13,527 nucleotides of DNA from Bacteroidia bacterium (GTDB lineage Bacteria > Bacteroidota > Bacteroidia > Cytophagales > Cyclobacteriaceae). This document shows positions 7,732-13,527 of this stretch, piece by piece; the stretch's first letter is position 1; each line of letters opens with the position of its first letter. Position numbers and translations under genes: made by a program. Where the stretch lies: positions 1-13,527 of the forward strand of contig JANXRR010000038.1 in NCBI GenBank assembly GCA_025356795.1. The letters are read 5' to 3'. The notes under the pieces were generated by a model that saw only the letters and a program-made list of their open reading frames with translations, made no database searches and had not been told where the DNA came from.

Positions 7732-7755
7732 ATTTTCAATAATAAGTTTGAAAAT
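7732..7755. repeat. Perfect 8-bp inverted repeat downstream of the MoxR gene
   Basis: ATTTTCAA (7732-7739) and TTGAAAAT (7748-7755) are perfect complementary arms separated by 8 nt. The element lies 78 bp after the MoxR stop codon. No T-run follows on the plus strand, so an intrinsic terminator is unlikely to work well here. It could be a protein-binding dyad or an RNA 3'-end stem, or arise by chance in AT-rich DNA. Confidence 0.3.
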
Positions 7756-7809
7756 CGAAGAATTATTGATTGCTAGAAAACGTTAAAAAAATCCCATCAT
7801 TTATTCTCC

Positions 7810-7827
7810 TTAATGATTTCTTAACAT
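7810..7827 (+). promoter_or_regulatory. PHO-box-like direct repeat upstream of the TonB-dependent receptor
   Basis: TTAATGA (7810-7816) and TTAACAT (7821-7827) are direct repeats whose starts are 11 bp apart. The second copy shares the 10-mer CTTAACATTG... core (TTAACATTG) with the upstream region of the lipoprotein gene at 10755. PhoB/PhoP-family regulators bind direct repeats of about 7 bp at an 11-bp pitch; B. subtilis PhoP prefers TTAACA. The nearest -7-like sequence, GACCTTTG (7858-7865), has one mismatch and no -33 partner, so the promoter position itself is uncertain. Confidence 0.4.
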
Positions 7828-7887
7828 TGCCGACCCGCCTGGGTAATATGGCATACCGACCTTTGCTTTAAGTCTAATGGTAGGATT

Positions 7888-10662
7888 ATGCGCAAAATTT
7901 ACTTGTCTCTCTTTTTTAGTTTATTGTCTTTTTATTCCTTTTCTCAGGGCATCATTGCAGGTGCCGTCAAAGACGCAAAAACTGGCGAAGCGATTATTGG
8001 AGCTAATGTTTTAATTCAAGGAACAACCACTGGGGCTGCAACCGATGTGGACGGCAATTTCATTATTAATAACGTAAAAGAAGGAACGTATGCATTGCTA
8101 GTTTCTTCCATAACCTATAAAGCCACAACAGTACCAGATGTTATTGTTGAAACAGCTAAGCGCATAACACTCACCATTCCTCTAGCTGAAGAAGCCACGG
8201 AATTGAAAGAGGTAGTAGTTACCGTAGGAAGACAAACGGATACCGATTATGAGTTGCTGCGCACTATCAGAGATGCAAAAGTTATTGTTGTTGGCATTAC
8301 TTCCGAACAAATATCTAAAAGCTTAGATAGAGATGCAGCACAAGTATTAAGAAGAGTGCCAGGTGTAACCATTAAAGGCGATCAATTTGTGCAGATACGA
8401 GGCCTTTCTGAAAGATATAATCCCGTAATGCTGCACAATGTATATGCCCCCAGTGTCGAAACTGATATTCGATCCTTCTCCTTTGCAACCTTACCAAGCT
8501 CCCAATTAGATAGAATGCTCGTGTACAAAAGTCCGGCTGCTGATCTACCTGGTGATTTTGGTGGTGGTGTTGTTAAAGTTTTTACCAAAAGCATTCCCGA
8601 AGAAAATAATTTCGTGGTTGACTATAGCACCCAATACCGAATAGGAACGACCCTTTCTGATTTTTATTCTCAACAGAAGAACTCCACTTTTTTCACTGGC
8701 TTTAAGTCCGATTTTTATAGCATACCATCAGGCTTTCCGGCAGATGTGAATGTAAGTTCATCTGGTGAAATTGCCAATGCAGGCAAATCATTACGCAATG
8801 ATTGGGTGGCGCAGAAAACAACTGCCATACCTGACCAGCGCCTCACCTTGACTTACAGCAGAAAGTTTAAAATTGGAAATATTGATATCGGAAATATTAG
8901 CGCACTTAACTACAGCAACTCATTTTCTACTTTTGATATAACCCGTTCTGACTACACCACGCCTTCCACTCAAGCAAATACTGCCTATCAAGATAAGCAA
9001 TACAATCAGCAAGTTAGGACCGGTTTCTTATTTAATTGGGCTTTTAGGTTCAATGGAAATCATGTAGTAGAATTCAAAAACCTATACAACCAAAGTAGCA
9101 ACGATCAGGTAGTTGATAGAACCGGAGTTTTAGCTAGTGGCGGTGAAAAGAATGGTGGCTTTGATAAAATTTACAGAGGCATTTATTCTGGCCAGCTTTT
9201 AGGAACGCACGATCTTAACAATAAACGAACTACCATTGAATGGGTGGCAGGCTACAATAACGCTAATAGAAATCAACCAGATTATAGGCGTTACAAAACC
9301 AATGGCGGGCAAATACTTGTACCCAATGGTGGTGTTGACCCGCAACAGCTTGGTAGATTTTTTGCCAACCTTAATGAAACCGCTTATTCAGGAGGAGCCT
9401 CCATTAAGCACCGTTTTGTCTTGAATGATGAGCCCGTGAACAGCCCCGAAATTAAGGCTGGTTTTTATTACGAAAGCAAATCAAGGGATTTTAGTGCCCG
9501 TAACTTAGGGTATAAAAAATCGCCAAGTTTCAATCTTGATCTATTTCAACCCATTGACCAGTTGTTTCAACCTCAGAATATCAATAGCACCACTGGTCTT
9601 CAGTTAGGTGAGGCCACTAAAAAATCAGATAGCTATTCAGCCTCCAATAAATTGCTTTCCTATTATGTTCTGGGTTCTGTTCCATTTTCGAAATTTAAGC
9701 TTGATGCAGGAGTTCGCATAGAGGATAATTTGCAAATATTGAATGGATATGACATTAACAATCAGCCAGCTAATTCCAACTTACCTGTTACACGTGTTCT
9801 ACCTTCGGCCAACTTGAGTTATAACCTAACCGAAAAGATGTTGATGAGAACTGCTTATGGTGAAACCCTCAACAGACCTGAATTTAGAGAGATAGCTAAG
9901 TTTTCTTTCTTTGATTTTAATTTCAATTATCTCTATCAAGGAACACCTGGATTAAAAACAGCTAAGATTCAAAATCTAGATCTGCGTTGGGAATTCTACC
10001 CTACCAAAGGTGAATCAATAACCTTTGGTGGATTCTACAAAAGTTTTACCGACCCCATTGAAACATTTGTTGATGTGACCAATGGTGGTGGAGGCGGAAC
10101 TAAAAATGTCTTTTTTGATAATGCTAAATCGGCTAAAGCCTTTGGTGTAGAAATTGAAGTAAAAAAATCATTGACAGGACTTACAGGGTCGTCTGTATTA
10201 GATAATATAAATGTGTTATTTAATGCTACAGTGATTTCTAGTACTATTAAAATTCCAGACGCCTTGGCTACCAATGGACGCTCAGTATCACGCCCGCTCC
10301 AAGGTCAAGCTCCTTATGTTTTTAACACCGGAATATTTTATGCGGATCAACTATCAGGCTGGTCAATAAATTTGCTGCACAATGTAGTAGGCAAAACCAT
10401 TGTGTTTGTTGGTGGAGATGGGTATACAGATGTTTACCTAATGCCAAGAAATATTGTGGATCTGACGTTCTCAAAAAAATTATCAGAACACTTTCAGTTT
10501 AAAGGTGGTATTTCTGATATTCTTAATCAACCTATTTCACTGTGGCAAGATGGTAATAGGGATGGCAATTTCAATAATGAAAGCGACTCAGTAACAGATC
10601 CAATTGTTCAACAATACAAACCAGGTCAAGTCTTTTCATTAGGTTTTTCCTGGAGACTATAA
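7888..10662 (+). CDS. TonB-dependent outer-membrane receptor with carboxypeptidase-regulatory-like N-terminal domain
   Basis: A 924-residue outer-membrane transporter. A signal peptide (about 1-20, ending SFSQ) is followed by a CarboxypepD_reg-like beta-sandwich (about 21-100; GAVKDAKTGEAIIGANV and TDVDGNF are typical). ELKEVVVTVG (105-114) marks the TonB-box region. The plug (about 125-235) contains LRRVPGVTI, QIRGLSERYN and the plug-ending GDFGGGVVKVFTK (222-234). The remainder is a long 22-strand-type barrel closing with FSLGFSWRL. Such receptors import substrates across the outer membrane using TonB-ExbBD energy; the substrate cannot be read. No SusD-like gene follows and there is no STN signalling domain, so it is not a classic SusCD pair or a FecA-type signalling receptor. 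The next gene is a secreted beta-helix lipoprotein with a shared upstream repeat, suggesting a functional partner. Confidence 0.93.
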   Translation: MRKIYLSLFFSLLSFYSFSQGIIAGAVKDAKTGEAIIGANVLIQGTTTGAATDVDGNFIINNVKEGTYALLVSSITYKATTVPDVIVETAKRITLTIPLAEEATELKEVVVTVGRQTDTDYELLRTIRDAKVIVVGITSEQISKSLDRDAAQVLRRVPGVTIKGDQFVQIRGLSERYNPVMLHNVYAPSVETDIRSFSFATLPSSQLDRMLVYKSPAADLPGDFGGGVVKVFTKSIPEENNFVVDYSTQYRIGTTLSDFYSQQKNSTFFTGFKSDFYSIPSGFPADVNVSSSGEIANAGKSLRNDWVAQKTTAIPDQRLTLTYSRKFKIGNIDIGNISALNYSNSFSTFDITRSDYTTPSTQANTAYQDKQYNQQVRTGFLFNWAFRFNGNHVVEFKNLYNQSSNDQVVDRTGVLASGGEKNGGFDKIYRGIYSGQLLGTHDLNNKRTTIEWVAGYNNANRNQPDYRRYKTNGGQILVPNGGVDPQQLGRFFANLNETAYSGGASIKHRFVLNDEPVNSPEIKAGFYYESKSRDFSARNLGYKKSPSFNLDLFQPIDQLFQPQNINSTTGLQLGEATKKSDSYSASNKLLSYYVLGSVPFSKFKLDAGVRIEDNLQILNGYDINNQPANSNLPVTRVLPSANLSYNLTEKMLMRTAYGETLNRPEFREIAKFSFFDFNFNYLYQGTPGLKTAKIQNLDLRWEFYPTKGESITFGGFYKSFTDPIETFVDVTNGGGGGTKNVFFDNAKSAKAFGVEIEVKKSLTGLTGSSVLDNINVLFNATVISSTIKIPDALATNGRSVSRPLQGQAPYVFNTGIFYADQLSGWSINLLHNVVGKTIVFVGGDGYTDVYLMPRNIVDLTFSKKLSEHFQFKGGISDILNQPISLWQDGNRDGNFNNESDSVTDPIVQQYKPGQVFSLGFSWRL

Positions 10663-10680
10663 TCACACTGATTTTTTAAT

Positions 10681-10715
10681 AAAAAGGCGTGTTAATTTTA
10701 ACGCGCTTTTTTATT
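10681..10715 (+). terminator. Strong intrinsic terminator after the TonB-dependent receptor gene
   Basis: Left arm 10681-10694 (five A, then GGCGTGTTA) pairs along its whole length with 10699-10712 (TAACGCGC, then six T), with a 4-nt ATTT loop and two G-T wobbles. The stem ends in a T-run, and the matching A-run on the left may let it work in both directions. It begins 18 bp after the receptor stop codon and uncouples the receptor from the lipoprotein gene. Confidence 0.85.
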
Positions 10716-10726
10716 CCTAATAGGAA
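10714..10726. repeat. Short perfect palindrome between terminator and lipoprotein promoter
   Basis: TTCCTA, a single central A, then TAGGAA (10714-10726). A 1-nt centre prevents an RNA hairpin, so if meaningful it would be a DNA-binding dyad. It lies just upstream of the phased TTAACAT repeats. Chance is a serious alternative. Confidence 0.25.
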
Positions 10727-10732
10727 ACTCAT

Positions 10733-10772
10733 TTAACATCAAGTAAGCCTTTCCTTAACATTGAATTAATAA
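10733..10772 (+). promoter_or_regulatory. PHO-box-like tandem array upstream of the beta-helix lipoprotein gene
   Basis: TTAACAT occurs at 10733-10739 and again exactly 22 bp later at 10755-10761. TTAATAA follows another 11 bp on at 10766-10772, and the intervening 11-bp slot (10744-10750, TAAGCCT) keeps 4 of 7 positions. Four units in one helical phase, ending 8 bp before a -7 box, look like binding sites of a PhoB/OmpR-family activator. The TTAACATTG core is shared with the region upstream of the TonB-dependent receptor. Confidence 0.5.
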
Positions 10773-10788
10773 GGAGGCGGTACTTTTG
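10761..10788 (+). promoter_or_regulatory. Candidate Bacteroidota promoter for the beta-helix lipoprotein gene
   Basis: TTG (10761-10763), 17 bp, then TACTTTTG (10781-10788), an exact TAnnTTTG -7 box. Transcription would begin near 10795, leaving a leader of about 28 nt before the ATG at 10823. The -33 element overlaps the last two phased TTAACAT-like repeats, as expected if an activator replaces or assists -33 contacts. Confidence 0.55.
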
Positions 10789-10822
10789 AGCATAATTTTA
10801 ACTCAACTAAAAATTTAAAGAA

Positions 10823-12838
10823 ATGAAAATTACAAAATTTGAAACGGCCAGATTGCTGAAAACAGCATTTCTTTTTGCGGTCGTAGCTTTCCTTTCTGTC
10901 CTAAGCTCATGCAAGACAGATCCCGTAACTAATAAAGCAGCGCCATCTCTTACCTTGTCTTCGCCAACAGCTTCTAACCTAGCAGGAGCAGTAGTAACAA
11001 CTACAGTTACAATTAATGCTCCTGAAGGTGGAAAGACACTCACTATATTAGTTAATGGAGTTGCTAATGCAACTTTACCAAATGTTGATCTTGCTGCTGC
11101 CACTTCTAAAGACGTTCCAGTAAGTTTTACCATACCTGCAAATTCTGCAGTTGGTTCTACCTATGTAATTACATTTCAAGCAAGCGATTCAAAAGACCAA
11201 CTATCAACAGTAGCTATTTTTGCTGTTACAGTTAGTGCTGTTCCTGCAAAAACAATTGTTGAAGTTACAGCAGATATTGTAGCCGATGCAACATGGACTA
11301 AGGATAAGATATACAGACTGAATGGATTTATAAGAGTAGGTGAAGATAAAAAAGCAACTGCGGCTGCTGGTGTTCTTCCTACTATTAACAAAACTGCTAC
11401 TCTTACCATTGAAGCAGGTACTGTAATTTTAGGTAAGAAAGGAACTCCAGGCGGGGCATTGATTATACAGCGTGGAAGCAAACTAATTGCTAACGGAACT
11501 GCAACTGCTCCTATTGTATTTACATCTGACCAAGCTCCGGGCAACAGAACTCCTGGCGACTGGGCTGGTGTTGTACTTTGCGGTCAGGCAGATAACAATA
11601 TTAAGGCTTCTACAAGCACAGGTGTTGATAAAGTAGAAGAACTTGAGGGTGGCTACGGTGCTTATCATGGTGGTGGTGCTAATTTTAAGAATGATGATAA
11701 CTCGGGTTCTTTAAAATATGTTCGTATAGAATACGCTGGCTATCCTATTAATCCTAATCAAGAAATAAATGGTTTGACTTTTGGAAGCGTTGGTTCAGGA
11801 ACAACGATTGACTACGTTCAAGTTACGTATGCCAATGATGACTCGTATGAGTGGTTTGGCGGATCTGTTAATTGCAAACATTTAATTGCATTAAAAGGCA
11901 TTGACGATGATTTTGATACAGACAATGGTTTCAGCGGACAAGTTCAATTTGGATTGGGCATACGCGCTGCTTCTATTGCTGACCAATCTGGCTCTAATGG
12001 TTTTGAGTGCGATAACGATGCACAAGGATCGGCCAACACACCCTTTACTAGTGCTGTGTTTTCAAACATGACCATCATTGGTGGTAAAGCCACAAGTGGT
12101 ACTACAATTGATATTCAATTCCAAAATGGTGCTCAAATCAGAAGAAATGCAAAACAAAAGCATTATAACTCGATTATTACAGCTTATCCTAATGGATTAT
12201 ATATTGATAATGCCTTGGGTGCAATTGGTGCAGTAGCCAATGCTGCCGCGGGAGATATTGTTTTCAAAAATTGTATTTTAGCTGGTGTAGAAAAATGGGG
12301 AGGTAATGGCTTTGGATCAGCGTCTACTGCCGATGAAAGAACCGCAATGGCTGCATCAACATTAAATACTACATATCCTTTCTTGATCCCGACTGACGCA
12401 AATCACCCAAATCCTCCAAGAGGAAGAGTAGTTGCTGCGGGCGTGGGTGGATTTGGTGCTCAACCTGTTACAGGGAGCCCATCAGCTGGTGCCTTTGTTT
12501 ATACTGGTACAGCAGGTGTTTCTAACGAATTGCAAATTTCAGGTTTAGCCGGATCCCCTTGGTTTGTAGCAGCCTCTTCTGATGTAGTAAAAGGCTCTGG
12601 CGCAAATACGCTTTTAAGCAAATGGACTGATTCGGGATTGAGCGCTAACATTTTCGATCCTCTATCTGCTCCTACATTGCTGCCTACGGCTGGTTCTCCA
12701 TTATTAACCGGTGCTAGTTTCACAGGTGTTGTTGGTGCTATAGATACTACTCCTACTTACAGGGGTGCTTTCGGAGCTACTGATTGGACTTCTGGCTGGT
12801 CTAACTGGAACCCTTTGTTGACTGATTATTCTAAATAA
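10823..12838 (+). CDS. Secreted lipoprotein with predicted right-handed beta-helix fold, function unknown
   Basis: A 671-residue lipoprotein. The signal peptide ends in a lipobox, LSSC at 27-30, with Cys30 the likely lipidated residue. Residues about 40-140 are an Ser/Thr/Val-rich, Ig-like beta domain. From about 145 the sequence becomes a repetitive beta-solenoid (TLTIEAGTVILGKKG, ALIIQRGSKLIANGT, APIVFTSDQ), as in parallel beta-helix proteins. Notable are a Gly/Tyr-rich stretch (274-287), an acidic DDDFDTDNGFSGQVQFG motif at 361-377 that could bind metal, and a Trp-rich C-terminus (RGAFGATDWTSGWSNWNP). I recognise this as a recurring Bacteroidota family often found beside TonB-dependent receptors, but know no established function. 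No T9SS sorting domain and no catalytic polysaccharide-lyase motif is evident. It lies downstream of a receptor gene and shares upstream repeats with it, so a surface-exposed or periplasmic partner role is plausible. Confidence 0.85.
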   Translation: MKITKFETARLLKTAFLFAVVAFLSVLSSCKTDPVTNKAAPSLTLSSPTASNLAGAVVTTTVTINAPEGGKTLTILVNGVANATLPNVDLAAATSKDVPVSFTIPANSAVGSTYVITFQASDSKDQLSTVAIFAVTVSAVPAKTIVEVTADIVADATWTKDKIYRLNGFIRVGEDKKATAAAGVLPTINKTATLTIEAGTVILGKKGTPGGALIIQRGSKLIANGTATAPIVFTSDQAPGNRTPGDWAGVVLCGQADNNIKASTSTGVDKVEELEGGYGAYHGGGANFKNDDNSGSLKYVRIEYAGYPINPNQEINGLTFGSVGSGTTIDYVQVTYANDDSYEWFGGSVNCKHLIALKGIDDDFDTDNGFSGQVQFGLGIRAASIADQSGSNGFECDNDAQGSANTPFTSAVFSNMTIIGGKATSGTTIDIQFQNGAQIRRNAKQKHYNSIITAYPNGLYIDNALGAIGAVANAAAGDIVFKNCILAGVEKWGGNGFGSASTADERTAMAASTLNTTYPFLIPTDANHPNPPRGRVVAAGVGGFGAQPVTGSPSAGAFVYTGTAGVSNELQISGLAGSPWFVAASSDVVKGSGANTLLSKWTDSGLSANIFDPLSAPTLLPTAGSPLLTGASFTGVVGAIDTTPTYRGAFGATDWTSGWSNWNPLLTDYSK

Positions 12839-12858
12839 TAGTTATAGTTTTTAATTTT

Positions 12859-12890
12859 AAAAGATCGGGGCTTTGCCCCGATCTTTTTTT
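12859..12890 (+). terminator. Strong intrinsic terminator after the lipoprotein gene
   Basis: AAAAGATCGGGGC (12859-12871), a TTT loop, and GCCCCGATCTTTT (12875-12887) form a perfect 13-bp stem with a GC-rich core, followed by more T. It starts 20 bp after the stop codon. The A-run on the left may make it bidirectional. It separates the lipoprotein gene from the small gene that follows. Confidence 0.92.
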
Positions 12891-12924
12891 ATTTTCAATC
12901 GAAGGCGTTTGTTTAATTTTGGAA

Positions 12925-13470
12925 ATGAAAAAAATCTTTATTTTTTGTTCAATTGGTATTTTACTAATTTCTTGTTCCAAAAAAGATAAATACGCTATTA
13001 ACACGTATTACAATTCAGAGCAGCAAAATGATAGGTTGGCCGAAGTTATAACGTATATCTATTCTGCTCCTACGTTTACTAAAATGGAGGACAGGTTTGA
13101 AGATAAACACAAATCATATTATCGATCGCTAACCTCCAAATTTGAAGTGGTTAAGTATTTTATCTCCACCGATAGCATTCATTATTATTACGTTATCCGA
13201 CCGTCTTCAATTGCTAGCGAGAGGAGAGCTGTAGGCGGGCATTTTAAAATTGGTAAAAATTTAAAACTCGTAAATTTTAAGGAAGAATTTGTTACAAGAG
13301 TAATGACCGAAGAAGATCTAAAGCACAAATCTTCTTTTCTATTTGACGAAATGGTAAAGGGCAACTTAAAAAAATTTATTGCTATGAAACATTATATTCA
13401 ATGGCCCAATGAAGTTTCATATTACGATTCTATTTCCTATGAATGGAAAATAAAAGCCAGAGATAACTAA
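12925..13470 (+). CDS. Small lipoprotein of unknown function
   Basis: Counting from the ATG at 12925, this is a 181-residue protein with a typical lipoprotein leader (MKKIFIFCSIGILLISC) whose lipobox LISC puts the lipidated cysteine at residue 17, followed by charged SKKDKY. The mature part is rich in Lys, Tyr, Phe and Glu, with mixed alpha/beta character (for example YYRSLTSKFEVVKYF and HYYYVIRP), and shows no motif I recognise. A TTG six bases upstream (12919) is in frame, but the ATG gives the cleaner positively charged start. TAATTTTG at 12914-12921 matches the -7 box, which would place transcription start almost at the ATG, so the message may have little or no leader; no -33 TTG is visible. 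It is cut off from the previous gene by a strong terminator and ends against a convergent gene. Confidence 0.75.
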   Translation: MKKIFIFCSIGILLISCSKKDKYAINTYYNSEQQNDRLAEVITYIYSAPTFTKMEDRFEDKHKSYYRSLTSKFEVVKYFISTDSIHYYYVIRPSSIASERRAVGGHFKIGKNLKLVNFKEEFVTRVMTEEDLKHKSSFLFDEMVKGNLKKFIAMKHYIQWPNEVSYYDSISYEWKIKARDN

Positions 13471-13527
13471 TTAATATTCCTCAACTTTTCTTCATGTACC
13501 AACTTCATCTGTTGAATAGTGCTTGCC
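13467..13527 (-). CDS. C-terminal end of a convergent gene (5' part beyond the window)
   Basis: On the minus strand one frame is open from the right edge to a TAG at 13467-13469, reading ASTIQQMKLVHEEKLRNIN. The other two minus frames are closed by TGA codons within this stretch. The residues look like an amphipathic helix or coiled-coil tail, but 19 residues are too few to identify a family. The stop codon would overlap that of the plus-strand lipoprotein gene (stop 13468-13470), a tail-to-tail arrangement. Confidence 0.42.
   Translation of the reverse strand, partial: ASTIQQMKLVHEEKLRNIN

Noticed and set aside
10823..12838. T9SS cargo or polysaccharide lyase assignment for the beta-helix lipoprotein
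   Set aside because: The C-terminus lacks a T9SS sorting-domain pattern and the protein carries a lipobox. No lyase catalytic motif was recognised, so no enzymatic role is claimed.
7888..12838. SusC/SusD polysaccharide-utilisation pair
   Set aside because: The second gene is a beta-helix-like lipoprotein, not an alpha-helical TPR-type SusD, and no glycanase or regulator accompanies the pair.
12919..12924. TTG start for the small lipoprotein
   Set aside because: The ATG at 12925 gives a standard MKK lipoprotein leader; the TTG adds only Met-Glu before it and overlaps a -7-like box.

Overview
The window looks like a chromosomal segment from a member of the Bacteroidota, probably a Cytophagales-like free-living lineage. 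The reasons are an AT-rich composition, A-rich start contexts with almost no Shine-Dalgarno sequences, several matches to the Bacteroidota -7 box TAnnTTTG, a TonB-dependent receptor with an N-terminal carboxypeptidase-regulatory-like domain, abundant exported peptidases and lipoproteins, and a DnaQ/UvrC-type nuclease fusion. The genus is not determinable by eye.

Layout. Positions 2-1943 (+) hold the C-terminal part of a PBP4-type D-Ala-D-Ala carboxypeptidase and, 4 nt later, an exported GH3 (NagZ-like) beta-N-acetylglucosaminidase; together they form a cell-wall turnover pair. Convergent to them, 2049-4397 (-) is a secreted S9 prolyl-oligopeptidase-family peptidase. It is followed upstream on the same strand by a small four-helix membrane protein (4483-4824, -). 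Divergent from that, 4935-6320 (+) is a DEDDh exonuclease fused to a UvrC-like GIY-YIG half with a four-cysteine cluster. Positions 6321-6664 hold no intact gene, but contain a multiply frameshifted remnant of a RelE/ParE-type toxin. An apparently solitary MoxR AAA+ ATPase follows (6665-7654, +).

Positions 7888-12838 (+) hold the most interesting part: a 924-residue TonB-dependent receptor and a 671-residue secreted lipoprotein with a predicted beta-helix fold. They are separated by a strong terminator, so they have separate promoters. Both are preceded by TTAACAT-like direct repeats at an 11-bp pitch. This arrangement resembles PHO boxes bound by PhoB/PhoP-family regulators. I infer that the two outer-membrane genes may be co-regulated, possibly by phosphate limitation, and may cooperate at the cell surface. 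A second strong terminator closes this block. It is followed by a small lipoprotein of unknown function (12925-13470, +) and the 3' end of a convergent gene that leaves the window.

No tRNA, rRNA, CRISPR array, insertion sequence or prophage was seen. Nothing here is clearly a new defence system. The best leads are the phased repeats shared by the two surface genes, the uncharacterised lipoprotein partner, the nuclease fusion and the decayed toxin gene.
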